A DNA stretch of 64,000 nt from the NCBI RefSeq assembly GCF_000244875.1, contig NC_016791.1, forward strand, positions 411,001-475,000, read 5' to 3'. This document shows positions 8,534-17,942 of this stretch, one piece after another. This DNA is from Clostridium sp. BNL1100. Its GTDB lineage: Bacteria; Bacillota; Clostridia; Acetivibrionales; DSM-1351. The notes under the pieces are model-generated. The model searched no databases. It was not told where the DNA came from and was given only the letters and a program-made list of their open reading frames with translations. The translations under genes and the position numbers were made by a program. Positions within the stretch are counted from its first letter, which is position 1, and every line of letters starts with the position of its first letter.

Positions 8534-9004
8534 TTATATTGCAGTAACTATACAAAAAGCCTGAACGCCTTTACCCTGACCAAATGCGGTTAGACCTTCA
8601 CCGGTTGTGGCTGTTATTCCGACACAGTTTTCCGGAATACTTAATAATTCAGATATGGACTTGCGCATTTCGGGAATCTTGGGTGATATCTTAGGGTAGG
8701 AACACTCTATTGAAATTGAGACGTGTACTACTTTAACATCAACCAGATATTTGAGAGCCTCCCGCAAATATTCGGAGCTATCTGTAATTCCTCTATCAAG
8801 GCACATTTCATCGCTGATTTTTCCAAGTATGTTGACGCAAGTTACACCGGATATTGCGTTGGTAAGTGCATGGAGAACTACATCTGCATCGCTGTTTCCA
8901 TCTAATGGCGTTACATCATCAAAAACCACGCCGCCTAGTATAAACTTTTTAGTGTTGTTGTGAAAATCAAATTTGTGGCTGTCCTGGCCTATTCCAACTT
9001 TCAT
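8534..9004 (-). CDS. IspF-like protein (MECDP synthase family), altered active site
   Basis: Family membership is clear: GQDSH near the N-terminus supplies the metal-binding Asp and His, SDADVVLHAL supplies the third metal His, SYPKISPKIPEMR and ATTGEGLTAFGQGKG match conserved C-terminal blocks. IspF normally cyclises CDP-ME-2-phosphate to MECDP. However, the loop that reads GDIGKxFPDTD in typical IspF reads VNILGKISDEM here, so two conserved acidic positions are gone. Start: a TTG at 9016 overlaps the ribosome site; the ATG at 9004 follows GGAGAA at good distance, giving 156 residues. It is inverted relative to ispD. It may be a divergent IspF or a paralogue with another role. Confidence 0.78.
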   Translation of the reverse strand: MKVGIGQDSHKFDFHNNTKKFILGGVVFDDVTPLDGNSDADVVLHALTNAISGVTCVNILGKISDEMCLDRGITDSSEYLREALKYLVDVKVVHVSISIECSYPKISPKIPEMRKSISELLSIPENCVGITATTGEGLTAFGQGKGVQAFCIVTAI

Positions 9005-9074
9005 AGTATTCTCCAATTCTTAAAAAATGTACAAACACATTATATTATAACCTTTGAGGCCCGTGCAAGTGCTA

Positions 9075-9105
9075 TTGACATACCATGGTAAATATATTAT
9101 ATAAT
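9075..9105 (+). promoter_or_regulatory. Promoter for proS
   Basis: TTGACA at 9075-9080, then TATATA at 9098-9103 (17-base spacer) or TATAAT at 9100-9105 (19-base spacer). Start near 9110, leaving a leader of about 105 bases before proS. Confidence 0.65.
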
Positions 9106-9122
9106 AGTAGTTAGAACTTTTT

Positions 9123-9164
9123 CGACTTATCTGCCGGGATTGTTAAATAAGTCGGTGGGCAGAT
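9123..9164 (+). promoter_or_regulatory. Possible H-type pseudoknot in the proS leader
   Basis: CGACTTAT (9123-9130) pairs perfectly with ATAAGTCG (9147-9154), and the directly following CTGCC (9131-9135) pairs with GGCAG (9158-9162), extendable to seven pairs if the first helix gives up bases. The order a-b-a'-b' is that of a pseudoknot. No T-box specifier or T-box bulge was found. Function, if any, is inferred only from position in the leader. Confidence 0.4.
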
Positions 9165-9215
9165 TACTGATTAATAAATATTAATAAGTGTTCAAATACA
9201 GTACTGGAGGTAACG

Positions 9216-10652
9216 ATGGCTAAGGATAAAAAACTGGTAGAAGAAATAACTTCTATGAATGATGATTTCGCTCAGTGGTATACCGATGTTATAAAGAAGG
9301 CTGAACTTGTAGATTACTCAAGTGTTAGAGGTTGTATGGTTATCAAGCCTTATGGCTATGCAATATGGGAGAATCTTCAGGAGGCACTGGATACAAGATT
9401 TAAGGCTACAGGACATGAAAATGTTTATATGCCTATGTTTATACCTGAGAGCTTACTGTTAAAGGAAAAGGAGCATGTTGAAGGATTTGCACCTGAAGTT
9501 GCATGGGTAACTCACGGAGGAGATGAAAAGCTGACAGAAAGGCTTTGCGTCAGACCTACGTCTGAAACCTTGTTTTGCGAGCATTATTCAAACTCTATCC
9601 AATCCTACAGAGACCTGCCAAAGCTCTACAACCAATGGTGTTCTGTAGTAAGATGGGAAAAGACTACAAGACCATTTTTGAGAACACTGGAATTTCTGTG
9701 GCAGGAAGGGCATACTGCACATGCTACAGCAGAGGAAGCTCAGGAAGAGACCATAAAAATGCTTAACGTATATGCTGATGTTTTGGAAAATGTACTTGCA
9801 ATCCCTGTTATAAAAGGAAGAAAAACCGACAAGGAAAAATTTGCAGGAGCTCATGCTACCTACACGATTGAAAGCCTCATGCATGATGGAAAGGCTTTAC
9901 AGTCGGGTACATCCCATAATTTTGGTGATGGGTTTGCAAAAGCTTTTGATATTCAATATACAGATAAGAACAATCAACTCCAATATGTACATCAGACCTC
10001 ATGGGGTGTAACTACTCGTCTTATAGGTGCTATCATAATGGTGCACGGAGATGACAGCGGTTTGGTTCTTCCTCCGGCAGTAGCGCCTACACAGTTGATT
10101 ATAATACCTGTTTCTCAGCATAAGGAAGGTGTTTTGGAGAAAGCAAATGAATTAAAAGACAAGCTTTCCACTAAGTTCAGGGTAAAAATGGACGATAGCG
10201 ACAAAATGCCCGGATGGAAGTTCAGTGAATATGAGATGAAAGGTGTTCCTATGCGTCTTGAAATAGGGCCAAAAGATATTGAAAAGAATCAGGCTGTATT
10301 GGTAAGAAGAGATAACAGAGAAAAGATATTTGTTTCTTTGGACAATCTGGAAGAAACAGTTAAAAACACTCTTGAAGATATACAAAACTCACTTCTTGAA
10401 AAAGCAAGAGAGCTAAGGGATAAAAAGACTTATACTGCGACAACTATTGATGAGTTTGAGCAAATCATAAATAATACACCCGGCTTTGTAAAAGGTATGT
10501 GGTGCGGCGACCGTGAGTGTGAAGACCTGGTTAAGGAAAAGACAGGTGCAACGGCAAGATGTATGCCTTTTGAGCAGGAACAACTGTCAGACAAGTGTAT
10601 GTGCTGCGGAAAACCTGCAAAATCAATGGTATACTGGGGTAAAGCATATTAA
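9216..10652 (+). CDS. proS: Prolyl-tRNA synthetase, archaeal/eukaryote-like short type
   Basis: Charges tRNA-Pro with proline. This 478-residue form lacks the inserted editing domain of the long bacterial ProRS and matches the archaeal-type enzyme found in many clostridia. Visible: class II motif 2 region ([19 protein letters not shown]), RPTSETLF near residue 112, an anticodon-binding domain after residue 280 ([12 protein letters not shown]), and a C-terminal zinc-type domain with CGDREC and CMCCGKPA cysteines, ending in the typical Tyr. Start ATG follows GGAGGTAACG. Transcribed alone from its own promoter and closed by a strong terminator. Confidence 0.95.
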   Translation: MAKDKKLVEEITSMNDDFAQWYTDVIKKAELVDYSSVRGCMVIKPYGYAIWENLQEALDTRFKATGHENVYMPMFIPESLLLKEKEHVEGFAPEVAWVTHGGDEKLTERLCVRPTSETLFCEHYSNSIQSYRDLPKLYNQWCSVVRWEKTTRPFLRTLEFLWQEGHTAHATAEEAQEETIKMLNVYADVLENVLAIPVIKGRKTDKEKFAGAHATYTIESLMHDGKALQSGTSHNFGDGFAKAFDIQYTDKNNQLQYVHQTSWGVTTRLIGAIIMVHGDDSGLVLPPAVAPTQLIIIPVSQHKEGVLEKANELKDKLSTKFRVKMDDSDKMPGWKFSEYEMKGVPMRLEIGPKDIEKNQAVLVRRDNREKIFVSLDNLEETVKNTLEDIQNSLLEKARELRDKKTYTATTIDEFEQIINNTPGFVKGMWCGDRECEDLVKEKTGATARCMPFEQEQLSDKCMCCGKPAKSMVYWGKAY

Positions 10653-10673
10653 GTAATAATACTAAAAATACAA

Positions 10674-10717
10674 AACAGGCAGGATATCATATATTATGAT
10701 GTCTGCCTGTTTTTTTG
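10674..10717 (+). terminator. Intrinsic terminator of proS
   Basis: ACAGGCAG and CTGCCTGT make a perfect GC-rich 8-bp outer stem with an AT-rich, partly paired interior (GATATCAT region), followed by a run of seven T. Confidence 0.88.
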
Positions 10718-10829
10718 TTCTTTTCATTAATATTTCTCAATATTGTAAATAATTATGGAAAACATGTCAATACTATCAACATAAGGTGATTTATCCAAAT
10801 ATAGTTATTTAGAAGCAGGAGGGGTTGTA

Positions 10830-11618
10830 GTGAAAACAAGGAAAAAAGCAGCGATAGTATTGAGTATTATGGTTTCCGCATTTACCTTTTTACCTGTTAG
10901 TACATTACAGTACAGGGTAGATGCATCACAATCTTATCAGCAAGTGGCTTCAACAGCCGGAACGGTTACGGCACAGGATGTACACTTGCGTACCGGCCCA
11001 AATACCAAATTTGACAGTCTGTGTAAACTGAAAAAAGGGCAAAAGTTAACTGTCATGGGAAAGCTGGGAGACTGGTATGCGGTTTATGACAGTGCCAATG
11101 GAAATATAGGTGCAGTATCATCCCGGTATTTCAAAGTTATCCAGCCGAAGAAAGCTACAGTCAAAACAAAGCAGGCCAGTACAGCTAAAGAAACGGTTAA
11201 GACCACTGCACAGCAGACTGTTGCAGCTAAGGTTATAGATGTTTCGCCTGATGAAAAGGCCATGCTGGATATGGTTAATAAGGCCAGAAAAGAAGAAGGG
11301 CTGAATCCTCTGGTTTTTGATGAAGAACTTTTAAAGTTAGCCAGAATGAAGGCAACTGATATGAAAAATAATAATTACTTCAGCCATACATCTTCATATT
11401 ACGGAACTCCATTTGATATGATGAAAAAATACGGTGTAAAGTTTAGTGTTGCAGGTGAGAACCTTGCAGGAAATCAATCAATGGAAAAGGCTTTGACAGC
11501 ATGGCTTAAAGAAAGCGGAAACAATCTCTACAACAAAGAATTTACCCACACAGGGATTGGTGTTGTAGAGAGTCCCACATACGGCAAGCTGTTTGTAGAA
11601 ATGTTTATGAAGAAGTAA
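10830..11618 (+). CDS. Secreted SH3b and CAP (SCP-like, YkwD type) domain protein
   Basis: A 262-residue exported protein. An N-terminal signal peptide (lysines then AAIVLSIMVSAFTFLPVS) is followed by a bacterial SH3 domain (about residues 46-104, with VHLRTGPNTKFD), a Lys/Thr/Ala-rich linker and a CAP domain from about residue 145 to the end (LDMVNKARKEEGL, FSHTSSYYG, AGENLAGN, HTGIGVV). Bacterial YkwD-type CAP proteins are extracellular; SH3b domains often bind cell-wall peptidoglycan. Molecular activity is unknown. GTG start follows GGAGG at 10818-10824. Single gene between two terminators. Confidence 0.9.
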   Translation: MKTRKKAAIVLSIMVSAFTFLPVSTLQYRVDASQSYQQVASTAGTVTAQDVHLRTGPNTKFDSLCKLKKGQKLTVMGKLGDWYAVYDSANGNIGAVSSRYFKVIQPKKATVKTKQASTAKETVKTTAQQTVAAKVIDVSPDEKAMLDMVNKARKEEGLNPLVFDEELLKLARMKATDMKNNNYFSHTSSYYGTPFDMMKKYGVKFSVAGENLAGNQSMEKALTAWLKESGNNLYNKEFTHTGIGVVESPTYGKLFVEMFMKK

Positions 11619-11625
11619 AACACAA

Positions 11626-11662
11626 AAAATGACTTCAATGAATTGGTTGAAGTCATTTTTTT
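11626..11662. terminator. Bidirectional terminator between CAP gene and pseudouridine synthase gene
   Basis: AAAAATGACTTCAA pairs with TTGAAGTCATTTTT around a short loop, with A-run left and T-run right, serving both converging genes. Confidence 0.85.
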
Positions 11663-11664
11663 GT

Positions 11665-12576
11665 TCACGGTTTTTTACTCTGATTACCGGCTACCTGTTT
11701 CAGACTGAATGGCGGGTCAATGGTAATCGTTTTTTTATTCAGATAATTTAAATGTCTGGCAGAGCTTTGAAAGTCAAAAGTAAGCCTGCTGGCACAAAGA
11801 AGCTGATATTTTGCATTATACTGCTTGTTTTCGGTGTTTTTGCCATATTTGCCGTCTCCTATTATTGGATGGCCATAATAGGCAAGATGGGCCCTTATTT
11901 GATGGGTTCTGCCTGTAACCAGCTCTACCTCCAGCAAGCTAAGGGAATTCAAAGAATCCATGACACGGTATCTGGTTATTATCTGAACGGAATTTCTGGT
12001 TTTTTCAGAGGTTATAAATACCCTACTGAGCTTTTCGTTTTTGTCCAGATAGTCAACCAGTTCTGCTTTCTTTTTCTCCATTTTACCGGATACAATGCAA
12101 CTGTAGTACTTCTGTATTTCTCTTTCCTTTATTTTATCCAGAATAACTTCAAGGGTGGCATTATTTTTAGCGATTATCACCAGCCCACTGGTATTTCTGT
12201 CAAGTCTGTGACATAAGGCCAGATTTGACCCGTATATGCTTTGAAGTTTATCAATCAGAGTTGCTTCTTTTTGATTTTTATCAGGATGAACAGGAATTCC
12301 TGCTTCCTTGTTTACAATCAAAAGGTTGTCATCTTCATAAACCACTGAAAAACCTTCGTCATTACGGCCAAACAGATAATCGTCAATAATATAGACATCT
12401 ATTTTGTCTCCGCAACTGACAATATAGTCCTCTTTTATACGTATTCCGTTTACTTTTATATCCTTTTTGCGAAGTGCCTTGTATAACATACCCGAGGCAA
12501 GATTGGGGAAAAAATCACGTACTACCCTGTCAATCTTTTTACCTTCATGGTTTTCTTCTGCTGTAATTGTCCTCAT
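11665..12576 (-). CDS. RluA-family 23S rRNA/tRNA pseudouridine synthase with S4 domain
   Basis: Isomerises uridine to pseudouridine in structured RNA. N-terminal S4 RNA-binding domain in about residues 1-70 (DRVVRDFFPNLASGMLYK, VNGIRIKEDYIV), then the catalytic domain with IVNKEAGIPVHPD and the signature HRLDRNTSG near residue 120 that carries the catalytic Asp; TGRTHQIRAHLAY follows. Length 303 is normal for the RluC/RluD group; the exact target uridine cannot be told. Start: ATG at 12576 lies two bases after the stop of the upstream gene and has no strong ribosome site, suggesting translational coupling. Confidence 0.9.
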   Translation of the reverse strand: MRTITAEENHEGKKIDRVVRDFFPNLASGMLYKALRKKDIKVNGIRIKEDYIVSCGDKIDVYIIDDYLFGRNDEGFSVVYEDDNLLIVNKEAGIPVHPDKNQKEATLIDKLQSIYGSNLALCHRLDRNTSGLVIIAKNNATLEVILDKIKEREIQKYYSCIVSGKMEKKKAELVDYLDKNEKLSRVFITSEKTRNSVQIITRYRVMDSLNSLSLLEVELVTGRTHQIRAHLAYYGHPIIGDGKYGKNTENKQYNAKYQLLCASRLTFDFQSSARHLNYLNKKTITIDPPFSLKQVAGNQSKKP

Positions 12577-12577
12577 A

Positions 12578-15010
12578 TTAACTATTTGTAATAATCCTTT
12601 CAACAATATTGTGAAATCTGACACAATGTTCTTTGGCCGTAATTGCAGAACTTCCTTCAGAAATTATTTTAAAAGCCGGAGTATCGGCATCAGGTATTAT
12701 AAGCACCCAGCCGTCTTCAAGGTATAGCTTAATTCCATCGAGAAGTTCAGCTTTTTTGTCTTTATTGTCATTTATTATTCTTCGCATTACCATGCCTTTT
12801 AACTCCCAGGGACAGTAAATGCTCTTTTTGTCTATGTAAATTTTAGGAATTTCCAAAAGCAGCTGGTTTAAGGTTATTCCCGACACACACATGTATTCAA
12901 TTATTTTAACAAGACCTGCTATAGCATCAAAATTAAGTACAAGCTGGTCAGAACCGGCTGAGCTGCTTCTTTCACCTAAAATCTCATCCATAACAGCCTG
13001 TAGACAATTTTTAGTTCTTTTTACAACACAACGGTATCTTGAAGCAAGCCTTTCTATTACATCAGAACTTGTAATAGGTACATAAAAGGTCGTTCCCGGT
13101 GATCTTTTAAAAATAATCAGGGAAATAAAAGCTTCAAATAAATCATCTTTTACAACAATACCTTCTCTGCTTATCAGAGTAAGATTTTCACCGTTACTGT
13201 CAATTATAGCACCAAATTCGCAATTAGTTTCAACTAATACTGAAGTTACCGAGGATATATCAGAGTAGTTTTCATAGCAGATAGTCTGGCAGCCCATGTT
13301 TGTAAGCATAGGGCCCACAATGTAACAAACAAATTCAGATTTGGAAAATATACATATCCTTGGGCTGTGCTGCATTATAGCATTTACATTGGTATTCTTG
13401 ATAAGGTTTCTTACGTAATAGCTGCTGAAATCAGTAATGTTATTTAATCTGCTGATCTGTTGGGATGAGCATCTTTTAAAGTCTTCACGAAAGAAGGAAT
13501 TTTCTATTTTGCGTTCAGAGAACTTACTTATTGAAGTACCTCTCGAATCCATAAAATCCACTCTTATTAAATTGGGATTATCCATATCAGTCTTTATATG
13601 GATTCCCCCTTCTGCTTTTAGAAAGCCTATAGCATATCTTGATATTGGAGTAAGAAGACTGCTCATATTGAATACTTCAATACCTACAGAGAGTATTCCG
13701 GAAATAAAAGCATGTTTGAACATCCGGGCGGAGTTTGAATTAGTTGAGCTGACTACAACTTTAGAACCTGTTTTAAGGTGAGAGCCATAAGCAGCCCCAA
13801 GTCTTGTAGCGTATTCAGGGGAAATATCTACATTTATAATACCAGATATACCGTTTTCTCCGAAAATCTTACTATTATGTTTTGACCCCCAAATCATGTT
13901 TCTATCAACTATGGCAAGGGGTTCTACAACTTTTTCCGGCCAAAGCCGTATATTTGGCTTTATTATAGACCTTTCATTTATTTTACAGCCTTCACCTATT
14001 ACAGAATTTTCAAATACTGAGACATAATTCTTGAGATTAACATGATTACACAGTATTGCCCCTCGGAGTTCGCTTCCATTCTCAACATAGCAGTTGTCCC
14101 ATAAAATACTTCTTACTACGGATACATCGTTTTTGACAATTGTGTTATTGCCAATAACGGCATAGCTTCCAATAACTGAACCACTACCGATTTTACAGTT
14201 GGAACCTATAACACACGGAGGTATAATCCGGGCACTTTTATCAATAACCGTACCGGGGCCAACCCATACATTCTCATTTAATTGGTCGCCGATATTTATT
14301 TTTAGTTTTCCATTGAGAATATCACAATGGGAGTTAATATAAGAATGTGTATCGCCTATGTCGCACCAGTAGTCATTGGTGACATAGCCAAAGATTTTTT
14401 TGGATGAGGAGAGGAGAGTAGGAAATACATCCCGGCTGAAATCCGTATTTTTACCCGATTCAATATAGCTCAGAATTTCGGGTTCCAGTATGTATATACC
14501 GGTGTTAACCATGTCGCTGAAAATCTCACCCCAGCTGGGCTTTTCAACAAATCCCTTTACAGAGCCGTCTTCATCCGTTAAAACAACTCCATATTCCAGA
14601 GGGACATCAACCTTTGCAAGTATAAGTGTAGCAATAGACTTTTTAGATTGGTGATATTTCAGAGCTTTATCAACATCCAAATCAGTAAGAGAGTCCCCGC
14701 TTATTACAATAAAGGTCTCATCTAAAAAGTCCCGGGCATTTTTTATCCCGCCTGCAGTACCTAAAGGAGATTCTTCAAGAAAGTAATATATATTTACTCC
14801 GTGAGAATGTCCGTTGCCAAAGTAATCTTTGATTATTTGAGGATGGTACAACAAAGTTATACCAATGTCTGTAATACCATAACTTTTTAATAAACCAATA
14901 GTATGTTCCAATACAGGTTTGTTTATTATAGGAACCATCGGTTTTGGTAAATCACAAGTAAGGGGTCGGAGCCTAGAACCTTCGCCGCCTGCCATAATAA
15001 TAGCTTTCAC
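12578..15010 (-). CDS. NDP-sugar pyrophosphorylase with hexapeptide repeats and degenerate phosphohexomutase domain
   Basis: Three parts in 810 residues. Residues 1-230 are a nucleotidyltransferase ([30 protein letters not shown]), residues 250-370 a left-handed beta-helix of hexapeptide repeats, and residues 375-810 a phosphomannomutase-like region. Homologues are annotated as mannose-1-phosphate guanylyltransferase/phosphomannomutase. In the mutase part the phosphoserine motif TASHNP is KTDMDNP (near residue 475) and the metal loop DGDGDR is IIDSNGEN (near 601), so mutase activity is unlikely and it may be regulatory. Start: GTG at 15010 after GGGGTGA is preferred over ATG at 15025, which has no spacing. 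Likely GDP-mannose or related sugar synthesis for envelope glycans. Coupled to the downstream pseudouridine synthase gene. Confidence 0.85.
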   Translation of the reverse strand: MKAIIMAGGEGSRLRPLTCDLPKPMVPIINKPVLEHTIGLLKSYGITDIGITLLYHPQIIKDYFGNGHSHGVNIYYFLEESPLGTAGGIKNARDFLDETFIVISGDSLTDLDVDKALKYHQSKKSIATLILAKVDVPLEYGVVLTDEDGSVKGFVEKPSWGEIFSDMVNTGIYILEPEILSYIESGKNTDFSRDVFPTLLSSSKKIFGYVTNDYWCDIGDTHSYINSHCDILNGKLKINIGDQLNENVWVGPGTVIDKSARIIPPCVIGSNCKIGSGSVIGSYAVIGNNTIVKNDVSVVRSILWDNCYVENGSELRGAILCNHVNLKNYVSVFENSVIGEGCKINERSIIKPNIRLWPEKVVEPLAIVDRNMIWGSKHNSKIFGENGISGIINVDISPEYATRLGAAYGSHLKTGSKVVVSSTNSNSARMFKHAFISGILSVGIEVFNMSSLLTPISRYAIGFLKAEGGIHIKTDMDNPNLIRVDFMDSRGTSISKFSERKIENSFFREDFKRCSSQQISRLNNITDFSSYYVRNLIKNTNVNAIMQHSPRICIFSKSEFVCYIVGPMLTNMGCQTICYENYSDISSVTSVLVETNCEFGAIIDSNGENLTLISREGIVVKDDLFEAFISLIIFKRSPGTTFYVPITSSDVIERLASRYRCVVKRTKNCLQAVMDEILGERSSSAGSDQLVLNFDAIAGLVKIIEYMCVSGITLNQLLLEIPKIYIDKKSIYCPWELKGMVMRRIINDNKDKKAELLDGIKLYLEDGWVLIIPDADTPAFKIISEGSSAITAKEHCVRFHNIVERIITNS

Positions 15011-15071
15011 ACTATCACCCCGCATTCCTGGTATTTGATGCTACTGGTTAAGTTTTCCTATTATATAATAT

Positions 15072-15368
15072 TCATCTTTTATTGTAATAATCCTTTAATA
15101 TTTTAATGTCTTCAACTCCATAACTTTCTTCAAGCACAGAAACTGCATTTTGTTTATTGTGAGGTTCCACTTCAACTACCACTTTTACAACAGTTGAAGG
15201 AAGAGCTCCGGGAAATTTTCTAATTAACTGTTTCTGGCTTATGCCGATATGAAGTCCGAATTCAGTAGTGGTCAGGTATGCCTTTCGTATTCCGTTATCC
15301 TTCAAATTGCCCAGTACATTTTTTGCATCTGATAAATTGGTATATAGAAAAACAAGTTCTTCCTGCAT
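15072..15368 (-). CDS. Small conserved alpha/beta protein, unknown function
   Basis: Not recognised with confidence. 98 residues, no signal peptide, no cysteine. The pattern (beta FLYTNL, helix DAKNVLGNLKDNGI, beta KAYLTTTEF, then a long VVKVVVEVEPHNK strand and helix AVSVLEES) suggests a ferredoxin-like or PII-like alpha/beta fold, but no PII T-loop or binding motif is present. Start: ATG at 15368 is ten bases from GGAGG; a TTG at 15374 is only four bases away. It lies between gtrA and the sugar pyrophosphorylase, with gaps of about 60-70 bases, so it is probably co-transcribed. Confidence 0.6.
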   Translation of the reverse strand: MQEELVFLYTNLSDAKNVLGNLKDNGIRKAYLTTTEFGLHIGISQKQLIRKFPGALPSTVVKVVVEVEPHNKQNAVSVLEESYGVEDIKILKDYYNKR

Positions 15369-15441
15369 AATCAACCAGCCTCCTTGATTTAGTTACAAAT
15401 AGTATTTGTAACATTGCAAGGAATTAAGCCGGTTTTTTCTG

Positions 15442-15867
15442 TTAATCCTTAAACGTAAATATTTTATTCAGCAAAAAGCTTACAAGGGTATAAAAAACCA
15501 TTCCTATAAGCTGAGAAATATTTTTCTCAATGTGAATTGTTTCCACAAGCAGAATAACAAATCCCAGCTGTACTGCATAGCACCCTGCAAAAACCAGTGC
15601 AAACCGTATAAACTGGCTTAATGTGGACTTCTGATTACCTTTGAATGTCCATAATTTATTTAAAATAAAACTGTTAATAAATCCGCATACATAGCCTGCA
15701 CCGTTTGCAAGCTTGTAGGAAACACCAAAAGCATTCTGAAGAACAAAAAGTACTATCATGGTGATAAGTGTATTAATTAAGCCTACAAGGCCATATTTTA
15801 TCATCTGACCTATAACATTGCCGAATTTATCCTTTAAGATACCGAAAGAGTTCATTATATTCATCAC
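15442..15867 (-). CDS. GtrA-family membrane protein
   Basis: GtrA proteins are four-span membrane proteins thought to help flip lipid-linked sugars or support glycosyltransferases. Four hydrophobic segments are visible in 141 residues, with the family features KYGLVGLINTL in the first span, AGYVCGFINSFILNKLWTF after the second and the closing VSFLLNKIFTFKD. The start may be GTG at 15867 or ATG at 15855, which has a GGGTG site upstream. First gene of a minus-strand group leading to the NDP-sugar pyrophosphorylase, which supports a role in surface glycan building. Confidence 0.85.
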   Translation of the reverse strand: MMNIMNSFGILKDKFGNVIGQMIKYGLVGLINTLITMIVLFVLQNAFGVSYKLANGAGYVCGFINSFILNKLWTFKGNQKSTLSQFIRFALVFAGCYAVQLGFVILLVETIHIEKNISQLIGMVFYTLVSFLLNKIFTFKD

Positions 15868-16011
15868 CCTTTTTAAACATATTTGCGTATTATATAAGTA
15901 TATATAATACTATGGCAAAAGCCTTAGTTGTCTAATAATTTTACCATAAAAATTGCCTGAAAAGCCAGGATGGTGAAAACTGCATTAATATAATTTGATT
16001 GGAGATAGAAT

Positions 16012-16698
16012 ATGTCTAAATTCATGAAAAAATTTTCACTTCTTGACACAAGGAAAGCCCAGATTCCTTTTAGAAAAAACCGTGTTCTGCACGCAATGAT
16101 TGCAGCCTATTTTATAGTTTTTATCATTTTATCAATAAAACCTGTTGAAACCTTTGAATGGTGGTTTGAAAGTATTATTCCCCTTATCGTAATAGTAATT
16201 CTTGGATTTTTATACACAAAAAACAGGCTTACAAATACAGCTTATTTCTGTATTCTGACGGTCTTAGTTTTACATGCAGTAGGGGCTCATTATACCTATG
16301 CTGCCTGTCCTGTAGGAGCTTGGATTAGCAGACTTTTTGGTGTCCATAGAAATCATTTTGACAGAGTGGTTAATTTTGTTTTTGGTCTTCTTATTTCAAT
16401 ACCGGTTTTAGAAAGTATATATTACAGGTTGCGAATCAGATACATTGGTGCGTGTATGCTTTCGGTGGTAATTATTCTGGCGGCAGCAGCACTCTACGAA
16501 ATTTTTCAGCTGTTTTCAACAATGATTTTAAACGACGTACGTATAGAAGCTTTTTTGGGCTTTCAAGGAGATTTATGGGACTGTCAAAAAGATATGGTAT
16601 TAGCGATACTTGGAGCATTTATTTCAATGAGTACCTGCATAATATTAAGGATTAATAAGAATCATAAAATATATATGGTAAAATGCCGAAAAAATTAG
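16012..16698 (+). CDS. DUF2238 (YjdF-type) integral membrane protein
   Basis: 228 residues with six or seven predicted membrane spans. Conserved DUF2238 features are readable: HAVGAHYTYA, HFDRVVNFVFGLL, ALYEIFQL and the loop FQGDLWDCQKDMVLA (family form GTQGDxWDxQxDM). Function of the family is not established. ATG follows GGAG by seven bases. It is divergent from gtrA and runs straight into the uvsE gene 17 bases later, so these two are probably co-transcribed. Confidence 0.85.
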   Translation: MSKFMKKFSLLDTRKAQIPFRKNRVLHAMIAAYFIVFIILSIKPVETFEWWFESIIPLIVIVILGFLYTKNRLTNTAYFCILTVLVLHAVGAHYTYAACPVGAWISRLFGVHRNHFDRVVNFVFGLLISIPVLESIYYRLRIRYIGACMLSVVIILAAAALYEIFQLFSTMILNDVRIEAFLGFQGDLWDCQKDMVLAILGAFISMSTCIILRINKNHKIYMVKCRKN

Positions 16699-16715
16699 TT
16701 TAAATGGAGAAACAA

Positions 16716-17678
16716 ATGATATTCAGACTTGGATTTGTAGCAATGACACTGGACCTTGAAGACTGTTCACCGTCAGGAACGGTAACATATTCCCTATACA
16801 GTAAGATCAAGGATGAAGCCGGAAAACGTTCAAGATTGGAACGGGTTGCAAAATGCAATATTAACAATACCTTGAGGATTCTCAAAAATAGTCTTGCATT
16901 AAATATAAAAGTGTATCGATTGACTTCGAAACTAATTCCGTTGGCTACTCACGGTGACCTGAAGGATTGGGATTATGTATCCGACTTTCATGATGAATTT
17001 GAACGTCTGGGTGAATATATACGAACCAATAATTTTAGGATAAGTGCACATCCTGACCATTTTACAATACTAAACCCAACTAAGCCTGAAATTCTGGAAT
17101 CCTCAATTCGTGATCTGGATTACCATGTGAAGCTTTTCGAGGCTATGGGATTAAATGATTTTAGATACAAGTTGGTTTTACATGTGGGGGGACTGTACGG
17201 TGACAAAGAAAAATCCATTAACAGATTCAAGGAGAATTTTTTGAAATTACCTGACAGAATATCAAAAAGAATAATTCTTGAAAATGACGATAAATGCTTC
17301 ACGGCAGCCGATGTCTTGGGAATTTGCGAAGATTTGAAAATTCCCATGCTTTTGGATGTTCATCATCATAGATGCGTTAACTATGGAGAGGAATTAGGAG
17401 ATTTACTTGACAGAATATTCAATACCTGGAACGCGGAACCGGACCCGCCCAAAGTACATTATTCCAGCCCAAAAAGCGAAAAAGAGTTCAGAAGCCATGC
17501 TGATTATGTTGACTTATCTGAATTTATGGATTTCCTTCATACAGCTAAAAAAACAGATAGGGATATTGATATAATGCTGGAAGCAAAAATGAAGGACAGG
17601 GCATTGCAAAGGCTTTCTGCAGAGCTTTTGGAGATTCCGGAAATCGACAGATTGGATAAAGCAACGTTTCGGATGTAG
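16716..17678 (+). CDS. uvsE: UV damage endonuclease UvsE/UVDE
   Basis: UVDE nicks DNA directly 5' of UV photoproducts, an alternative to nucleotide excision repair; in bacilli the homologue acts during sporulation and outgrowth. TIM-barrel signs: RLGFVAMTLDL at the start, ISAHPDHFTILN, LHVGGLYGDK, ILENDDK, MLLDVHHHRC and a late DIMLEAKMKD, all supplying the family metal ligands (His, Glu, Asp). The ATG at 16704 contains the ribosome site (GGAG), so ATG at 16716 is preferred, giving 320 residues. Downstream of a DUF2238 gene; no obvious link beyond co-transcription. Confidence 0.92.
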   Translation: MIFRLGFVAMTLDLEDCSPSGTVTYSLYSKIKDEAGKRSRLERVAKCNINNTLRILKNSLALNIKVYRLTSKLIPLATHGDLKDWDYVSDFHDEFERLGEYIRTNNFRISAHPDHFTILNPTKPEILESSIRDLDYHVKLFEAMGLNDFRYKLVLHVGGLYGDKEKSINRFKENFLKLPDRISKRIILENDDKCFTAADVLGICEDLKIPMLLDVHHHRCVNYGEELGDLLDRIFNTWNAEPDPPKVHYSSPKSEKEFRSHADYVDLSEFMDFLHTAKKTDRDIDIMLEAKMKDRALQRLSAELLEIPEIDRLDKATFRM

Positions 17679-17797
17679 CAAACAATCTTGCAAAAAGTTG
17701 GTTTATAATTTTTATATAGTTTGTATAAAATAATGCTGATGGCTTGCAAAACAGTCATTAATACTAAAGGTAAATAACTTAAAAAGGGGTGCTGTAT

Positions 17798-17926
17798 ATG
17801 GATAAAGGTAAACCAAAAAGCAGTGACAATGAAAAACTTACATTTGAAAACGACCAGCTTGGAGAAAATCAGGATAATAGAGAAGTAAGACAGCAGTCAT
17901 GTGACTGCAATAAAGAAAACAAGTAA
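17798..17926 (+). CDS. 42-residue hydrophilic protein with CDC motif
   Basis: A short gene with good translation signals: AAAAAGGGGTG about nine bases before the ATG, and a terminator directly after the stop. The protein is very charged and rich in Lys, Asp, Glu, Asn and Gln, with no hydrophobic core and a CDC pair near the C-terminus (SCDCNKENK). It looks unstructured. I do not recognise it; a small spore or metal-related protein is only a guess. Confidence 0.55.
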   Translation: MDKGKPKSSDNEKLTFENDQLGENQDNREVRQQSCDCNKENK

Positions 17927-17942
17927 TCGAAGAAATCACACA

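Noticed and set aside
9017..9215. T-box riboswitch before proS
   Set aside because: No T-box sequence, specifier loop or antiterminator stem was found; only the pseudoknot-like helices are seen.
11752..12216. 154-codon plus-strand frame antisense to the pseudouridine synthase
   Set aside because: It opposes the conserved catalytic region and lacks a ribosome site.
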